A DNA stretch of 37,791 nucleotides from the NCBI GenBank assembly GCA_016208425.1, contig JACQYA010000121.1, positions 1 through 37,791 on the forward strand. Reading direction: 5' to 3'. Both the position numbers and the translations under genes were made by a program. This stretch comes from Betaproteobacteria bacterium. GTDB taxonomy: Bacteria > Pseudomonadota > Gammaproteobacteria > Burkholderiales > Rhodocyclaceae. Below, piece by piece: positions 34,088-37,791 of the stretch. The notes below the pieces were generated by a model. The model had not been told where the DNA came from. It saw only the letters and a list, made by a program, of their open reading frames with translations, and made no database searches. How positions within the stretch are numbered: the first letter of the stretch is position 1; the number at the start of each line of letters is the position of its first letter.

Positions 34088-34191
34088 CTCCTTCCCCTTC
34101 AAGGGGAGGGTTGGGGAGGGGATGGGGAAAAAGCGTGCGGCGGCGCACTCCCCCTTTCCCCATCCCGGCCTTACCCTTGAAGGGGAAGGAG
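34088..34191. repeat. Long inverted repeat between cheB and STAS gene
   Basis: Left arm from 34088 (CTCCTTCCCCTTCAAGGGGA, then GGGATGGGGAAA near 34120-34130) and right arm ending 34191 (TTTCCCCATCCC at 34155-34166, then CCCTTGAAGGGGAAGGAG). The arms also contain the small palindrome CCCCTTCAAGGGG. It is unlike the other che-region repeats in sequence. Confidence 0.75.
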
Positions 34192-34246
34192 AGAAACGGC
34201 AGCCCCTGAGCCGTTACACAAATCCAGCTTACTCCCCGCCGGGAGA

Positions 34247-35338
34247 CTACGCCACCGCTTTACCGAGCGCGCTCAACACGCGCCGCGACATCGCGTCGAG
34301 AGGAACGACCTCCTCGACGGCACCGGCCAGCGCCGCTTCGCGCGGCATGCCGTAGACCACGCAGCTCGCTTCGTCCTGCCCGAAAGTCCGCGCGCCCGCC
34401 TGGCGCATGCGCAGCAATCCTTGCGCGCCATCTTTGCCCATACCGGTCAGGATCACGCCCACGGCGTAGCGTCCGATCAGCTCGGCGGCCGAATCGAAAA
34501 GGACGTCGACCGACGGACGGTGACGGTTGACCGGCGGCGTTTTTTGAAGTTCCGTCACGTAGCCCGCCGCACTGCGTCTGACGACCATGTGCGAATGGCC
34601 CGGCGCCACGTAGACGGTACCCGACTCCAGCCGTTCGCCGCCTTGCGCCTCGATGACGCGGGGCGGACACAAGGTGTCCAGACGTTTCGCGAAGGATGCG
34701 GTAAAAGTCTCCGGCATGTGCTGCACGATCATGACCGGCGGGCAATCTTCGGGGATGCCCATCAGAAAATCCTTGAGCGCTTCGGTGCCGCCGGTCGATG
34801 CGCCGACGAACACGATCCGGCTGCCGGCCTGCGCCGGCCTGCCGGTTTGGCGCGGAGCGTGGGCGGCCGCCGACGAGAGTTGGAGCGACAGCGGCGGGGG
34901 CGATAGCGGCAGGGACGACAGCGTGGCGTTGCGGCGAACGCGCGCGCCGTGCGCGGCACGGATCTTGTCGAGTAGCTCCTGCGCGTACTCCTCGGTAGAT
35001 TGGGCGCTGTCCATGCGCGGCTTGCCGATGAAGTCGACGGCGCCCAGCTCCAGCGCGCGCAAGGTCGTTTCCGACCCGGCTTCGGTAAACGAGGAAACCA
35101 TCACTACCGGCATCGGACGCAAACGCATCAGGCGTTCGAGAAATTCGATGCCGTCCATCTTCGGCATCTGAACGTCGAGCGTCAGCACGTCCGGGTTGAG
35201 CGTCTTTATCAGCTCGCGCGCCGAATGGGCGTCCGGCGCCGACCCGACCGCTTCGATATCCGGCGCGCTGTTTATCAGCTCCGCCAGCAGCTTGCGCATG
35301 ACTGCAGAATCGTCGATGACGAGAACTCTGATTGTCAT
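34247..35338 (-). CDS. cheB: Chemotaxis response regulator protein-glutamate methylesterase CheB
   Basis: CheB removes methyl groups from receptors and deamidates glutamines, for adaptation. ATG 35338 with GAGGTG upstream gives 363 residues. The receiver has D9/D10 ([12 protein letters not shown]), phosphoacceptor D55 in [13 protein letters not shown] and a conserved Lys in DFIGKP. The methylesterase domain has the catalytic Ser in [12 protein letters not shown], the His in [18 protein letters not shown] and the Asp in LTGMGKDGA. The linker (about 135-170) is rich in Ser, Pro and Ala. It is separated from cheD by a 190-base gap holding an inverted repeat. Confidence 0.98.
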   Translation of the reverse strand: MTIRVLVIDDSAVMRKLLAELINSAPDIEAVGSAPDAHSARELIKTLNPDVLTLDVQMPKMDGIEFLERLMRLRPMPVVMVSSFTEAGSETTLRALELGAVDFIGKPRMDSAQSTEEYAQELLDKIRAAHGARVRRNATLSSLPLSPPPLSLQLSSAAAHAPRQTGRPAQAGSRIVFVGASTGGTEALKDFLMGIPEDCPPVMIVQHMPETFTASFAKRLDTLCPPRVIEAQGGERLESGTVYVAPGHSHMVVRRSAAGYVTELQKTPPVNRHRPSVDVLFDSAAELIGRYAVGVILTGMGKDGAQGLLRMRQAGARTFGQDEASCVVYGMPREAALAGAVEEVVPLDAMSRRVLSALGKAVA

Positions 35339-35369
35339 GATTTGCAACACCTCAAGCGCACATAGAAAA

Positions 35370-35456
35370 CTCTGTCATTCCCGCGCAGGCGGGAACCCAT
35401 GCTGCGGTACTCGAACGAAGGCGCTTTGGGTTCCCGCCTGCGCGGGAATGACAGAG
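35370..35456. repeat. Dispersed inverted repeat between cheD and cheB
   Basis: CTCTGTCATTCCCGCGCAGG at 35370 and its complement ending 35456 (CCTGCGCGGGAATGACAGAG) flank about 45 bases with GGGAACCCA and TGGGTTCCC inside. This is the near-perfect copy of the ATTCCCGCGCAGGCGGGAA family. It begins 31 bases upstream of the cheB ATG. Confidence 0.85.
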
Positions 35457-35529
35457 CAAGGTGCTGAACGGTTACCATGATCTATCCCCAGACTCTCTAA
35501 AGTAATTTTTTGTATTGAACACGAACACC

Positions 35530-36192
35530 TCAAGTAAATAATTCGACATCGCCCTCGACCTTGGATTCCCCGAGCCGGCTGCGATACTCTTTTTCACGCG
35601 TAAACAATGTGTCGTTGTGCACCCTGTGCAGTTTGCGCACCAGCACCCGGCCGTTCTTCGGAAAAAAATAGACTTTGCGCGGATACGAATCCAGCAAGTC
35701 TTTGGCGACGACCGGGATTTTTTCGATCTTCAGGTAATTGAGCACGAATTCCGCGTTGCGCGTCCCGACGTTGCTGCTGGCCAGGCTCTCCATTACCGCG
35801 CCGCCGCCAAACACTTTGGCTTCCATCCGGTTACGCCGGGCGCCGAGTTTTTGTAAATGGTTAATCAGCACTTCCATCGCATAGGTGCCATAACGGGCGG
35901 AGGTGCTGGTCAGGGCGCGCCCGGCCTCTTCCGGCAGCATGAAATGGTTCATTCCGCCGATTCCCGAATCCGCGTCGCGGATGCAGGCGGTCACGCACGA
36001 ACCGAGCACCGTGACCAGCAGCATCTCGCGCTGCGTCACATAGTACTCGCCCGGCAACACCTTGGCCGCTTCTGACTCGAAATGGCGGTCGAAATACAGG
36101 TTGGTCGCCATGTGCTCGACGTAGCCATGCTCCGCGTTCACGCGCGACGCCGCGCCCTGCGCGTTATTGGTGTGGCTGGCGTGCGAGTTCAT
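35530..36192 (-). CDS. cheD: Chemoreceptor glutamine deamidase CheD
   Basis: CheD deamidates receptor glutamines, tuning their sensitivity. Key features: ILPGEYYVT-like VLPGEYYVTQREM, the catalytic Cys in VTVLGSCVTACIRD, and the His of GIGGMNHFMLPEE. The rest, MEVLINHLQKLGARRNRMEA with KVFGGGAVM and VGTRNAEFVLNYLK, is typical. ATG 36192 (MNSHASHTNN) gives 220 residues and overlaps cheR by 29 bases; ATG 36111 (MATNLYF) is an alternative without overlap. It lies between cheR and cheB, the usual adaptation set. Confidence 0.95.
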   Translation of the reverse strand: MNSHASHTNNAQGAASRVNAEHGYVEHMATNLYFDRHFESEAAKVLPGEYYVTQREMLLVTVLGSCVTACIRDADSGIGGMNHFMLPEEAGRALTSTSARYGTYAMEVLINHLQKLGARRNRMEAKVFGGGAVMESLASSNVGTRNAEFVLNYLKIEKIPVVAKDLLDSYPRKVYFFPKNGRVLVRKLHRVHNDTLFTREKEYRSRLGESKVEGDVELFT

Positions 36193-37069
36193 AAACCGTT
36201 TTCCCCATCGATTTGAACAAATCGGCGGCGTGCAGAAAGCTTTCGGAGTGCCCGGCAAACAGCAGGCCGTGACCGTGCATCAGCGGCGCAAAGCGGGACA
36301 AAATCTTGTATTGCGTCGGTTTGTCGAAATAGATCATCACGTTGCGGCAGAAAATCACGTCCAGCGGGCCGCGCAACGGCCAGCTTGCATCCAGCAGATT
36401 CAACTGCTGGAAGCTGATCATCTGACGCAACTCCGGGCGTACCCGGACATAGCCTTCCTGCCCGCCGGAACCTTTCAGGAAAAATCGCTTCAGGCGTTCG
36501 GGAGAAAGCTTTTCCACCCGTTCCATCGGATAAACGCCTTTCTCGGCAACGGCCAGCACGTTGGTATCCAGATCGGAAGCCATGATCGTCACCGGAACGT
36601 TGGCCGTGCCGAAGGCTTCGATGACCGTCATCGCAATACTGTACGGCTCTTCGCCGGTCGACGCGGCGGAACACCATATCTTGATCGGCGAGCGAGTGGC
36701 GGAAGTTGCAAATTGCGGCAATCGCTTCAGATGATCGGCAAGAATCGGGAAGTGGTGCGGTTCGCGGAAGAACGAAGTGAGGTTGGTGGTCAGCGAGTTG
36801 ACGAATTTTTCCCATTCGTCCCCGCCGCCTTTTTCGTCTTTTTCGAGAAAAGCCAGATAGTCGCCGAACGAGTCCAGCCCGGTCGCCCGCAAGCGGCGGG
36901 CTAAACGGCTATAGACCATATCGTGTTTGACCGGAGACAGCGAAATGCCCGCATGCTGGTAAATCAGCTTGCGCACGCGCTCGAAATCCGCCGACGTAAA
37001 GTCAAACTCGCGCTCCCCTTTTTCACGCTGGGCCAAAGGCGCAACCGGGGGTCGTTTTGGATCGGTCAT
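36164..37069 (-). CDS. cheR: Chemotaxis protein methyltransferase CheR
   Basis: CheR methylates receptor glutamates using S-adenosylmethionine. The 301 residues have an N-terminal helical domain (DFTSADFERVRKLIYQHAGI, RLARRLRATGL) and the methyltransferase domain. In it are TTNLTSFFREPHHF, the SAM-binding IKIWCSAASTGEEPYSIAM, and LDVIFCRNVMIYFDKPTQYK. The C-terminal GHGLLFAGHSESF is also typical. The partial receptor just upstream ends in a likely CheR-binding pentapeptide. It starts 233 bases from that receptor's stop. Confidence 0.98.
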   Translation of the reverse strand: MTDPKRPPVAPLAQREKGEREFDFTSADFERVRKLIYQHAGISLSPVKHDMVYSRLARRLRATGLDSFGDYLAFLEKDEKGGGDEWEKFVNSLTTNLTSFFREPHHFPILADHLKRLPQFATSATRSPIKIWCSAASTGEEPYSIAMTVIEAFGTANVPVTIMASDLDTNVLAVAEKGVYPMERVEKLSPERLKRFFLKGSGGQEGYVRVRPELRQMISFQQLNLLDASWPLRGPLDVIFCRNVMIYFDKPTQYKILSRFAPLMHGHGLLFAGHSESFLHAADLFKSMGKTVYELARQPHQ

Positions 37070-37156
37070 CGTCGGTCTCTCGTGCGGGCTATCGGGTTAG
37101 CCCGGATGTACGGGTTCTATGTGACTTGGCGTGGGTAAGGCAACAAACATCGCCGC

Positions 37157-37235
37157 CGTTCCCGCGCAGGCGGGAGTCCATGCGGTAGTGCTCAGACGAA
37201 AGCGCCACAGATTCCCGCCTGCGCGGGAATGACGG
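37157..37235. repeat. Dispersed inverted repeat upstream of cheR
   Basis: CCGTTCCCGCGCAGGCGGGA at about 37157 pairs with TCCCGCCTGCGCGGGAATGA ending near 37235. It is the same family as the elements at 27928 and 35370; here the left arm has lost two bases (CCGTT for CCGTCATT). It lies between the mcp stop and the cheR start (37070-37301), a gap in which I see nothing else. Confidence 0.8.
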
Positions 37236-37301
37236 TAATTTGATACGTAGGGGGTTCATTTTGCCCCTCTACAAATCACATCGAACCCAAAAAAACAACC
37301 A

Positions 37302-37791
37302 TCAAAACTCATGCCATTCGTCGTCGAGCGTCGCGGGCTGTCTGGCGGCCGGTTTCTGTCCGCTGCGCATGCTGGAAGGGGAGGGTGCGGTGGAGGGGGC
37401 ATCTGCCGGCGCCGCGTCCGACAGCACCCGGCTGGCGGTGGCCGGCTGGCGGGCTTGCCCGCCCGGGCGACCGGCCAACCGGAATACCGATACCGCCTGG
37501 GCCAGCGCCTGCGCCTGTTCTTCCAGGCTCTCGGCCGCCGCCGCCGCCTGTTCGACCAGCGCGGCGTTCTGCTGCGTCACCTCGTCCATCTGGCTCACCG
37601 CCAGGCTGACCTGCTCGATGCCGGCGCTCTGCTCGCGGCTGGCCCCGGAGATGTCGGCCATGATGCGGGCGACGCCCTTGATGCTGGACACCACCTGCTC
37701 CATCGTCCGCCCGGCCTCTTCGACCTGCTTGTTGCCGCCCTCGACCTTGTCCACGGAGTCGGAGATCAGCTCCTTGATCTCCTTGGCCGCC
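37302..37791 (-). CDS. Methyl-accepting chemotaxis protein, C-terminal part (partial)
   Basis: The frame is open to the window edge, so the N-terminus lies beyond it. Visible are the end of the MA signalling domain (AAKEIKELISDSVDKVEGGN, MADISGASREQSAGIEQV, MDEVTQQNAALVEQAAAAAE) and an Ala/Pro/Ser-rich tail of about 60 residues. The last residues are DDEWHEF. EWHEF fits the pattern of the C-terminal pentapeptide (NWETF in enteric Tar/Tsr) that tethers CheR and CheB, and cheR is the next gene. The ATG at 37754 is internal, not the start. Confidence 0.93.
   Translation of the reverse strand, partial: AAKEIKELISDSVDKVEGGNKQVEEAGRTMEQVVSSIKGVARIMADISGASREQSAGIEQVSLAVSQMDEVTQQNAALVEQAAAAAESLEEQAQALAQAVSVFRLAGRPGGQARQPATASRVLSDAAPADAPSTAPSPSSMRSGQKPAARQPATLDDEWHEF

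Noticed and set aside
27928-37235. Repeats considered as a CRISPR array
   Set aside because: The copies are kilobases apart, inverted rather than direct, and there are no spacers or cas genes.

Overview
The window is a GC-rich proteobacterial chromosome segment, most likely from a betaproteobacterium of the Rhodocyclales type. That assignment is an inference from protein character, the rpsP-rimM-trmD-rplS order, and a flagellar/chemotaxis island with FlhF/FlhG, MotC/MotD, CheZ, CheV and CheD. No rRNA, tRNA or CRISPR array was seen.

Layout. (1) 1-1730 is an insertion-sequence graveyard with three different IS3-family transposase remnants, one cut by the window edge, one broken by a one-base deletion and one reduced to its C-terminus. 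(2) 1783-3526 holds leuA behind a promoter, a leucine-rich 26-codon leader peptide and a stem-loop, which looks like leucine attenuation control. A REP-like palindrome follows. (3) 3585-5856 holds a DUF2069 membrane protein, a yihY-type pseudogene with its middle deleted, and a large protein with a PilZ-like C-terminal half. (4) 6177-8291 is the housekeeping operon rpsP-rimM-trmD-rplS with promoter and terminator hairpin. (5) 8373-14681, minus strand, is flgBCDEFGHI behind a near-perfect sigma-54 promoter. flgJ, flgK and flgL are not here. Divergent from it on the plus strand are flgA, then flgM with a near-consensus sigma-28 promoter, and flgN. (6) 16495-24389, minus strand, is flhB-flhA-flhF-flhG-fliA-motC-motD, a tightly overlapping operon for the export gate, polar placement and number control, sigma-28 and a second stator. 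(7) 24566-37791, minus strand, is a chemotaxis locus read in the order mcp(partial)-cheR-cheD-cheB-STAS-mcp-mcp-cheV-cheV-cheY-cheZ-cheA. It has no separate cheW; two CheV proteins carry the CheW-type coupling domain.

How the parts work together: sigma-54 starts the hook-basal-body operon; FlhB/FlhA export the rod and hook parts; FlhF/FlhG set site and number; FliA made from the flh operon is held by FlgM until hook completion, and FlgM is itself under a FliA promoter. The che genes make a CheA-CheY-CheZ phosphorelay with CheR/CheB/CheD adaptation, feeding the motor.

Most notable beyond the standard annotation: the leuA leader (possibly translated from a leaderless transcript); a CheZ whose N-terminus carries two extra copies of a motif resembling its C-terminal CheY-binding tail; a 12-bp in-frame minisatellite in the CheA linker; a chemoreceptor whose apparent sensor lies after its signalling domain; an FlhG with a degenerate MinD-type Walker A; and long inverted repeats in four intergenic gaps of the che locus. 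I did not find a clearly new multi-gene system; these are the points I would look at first.
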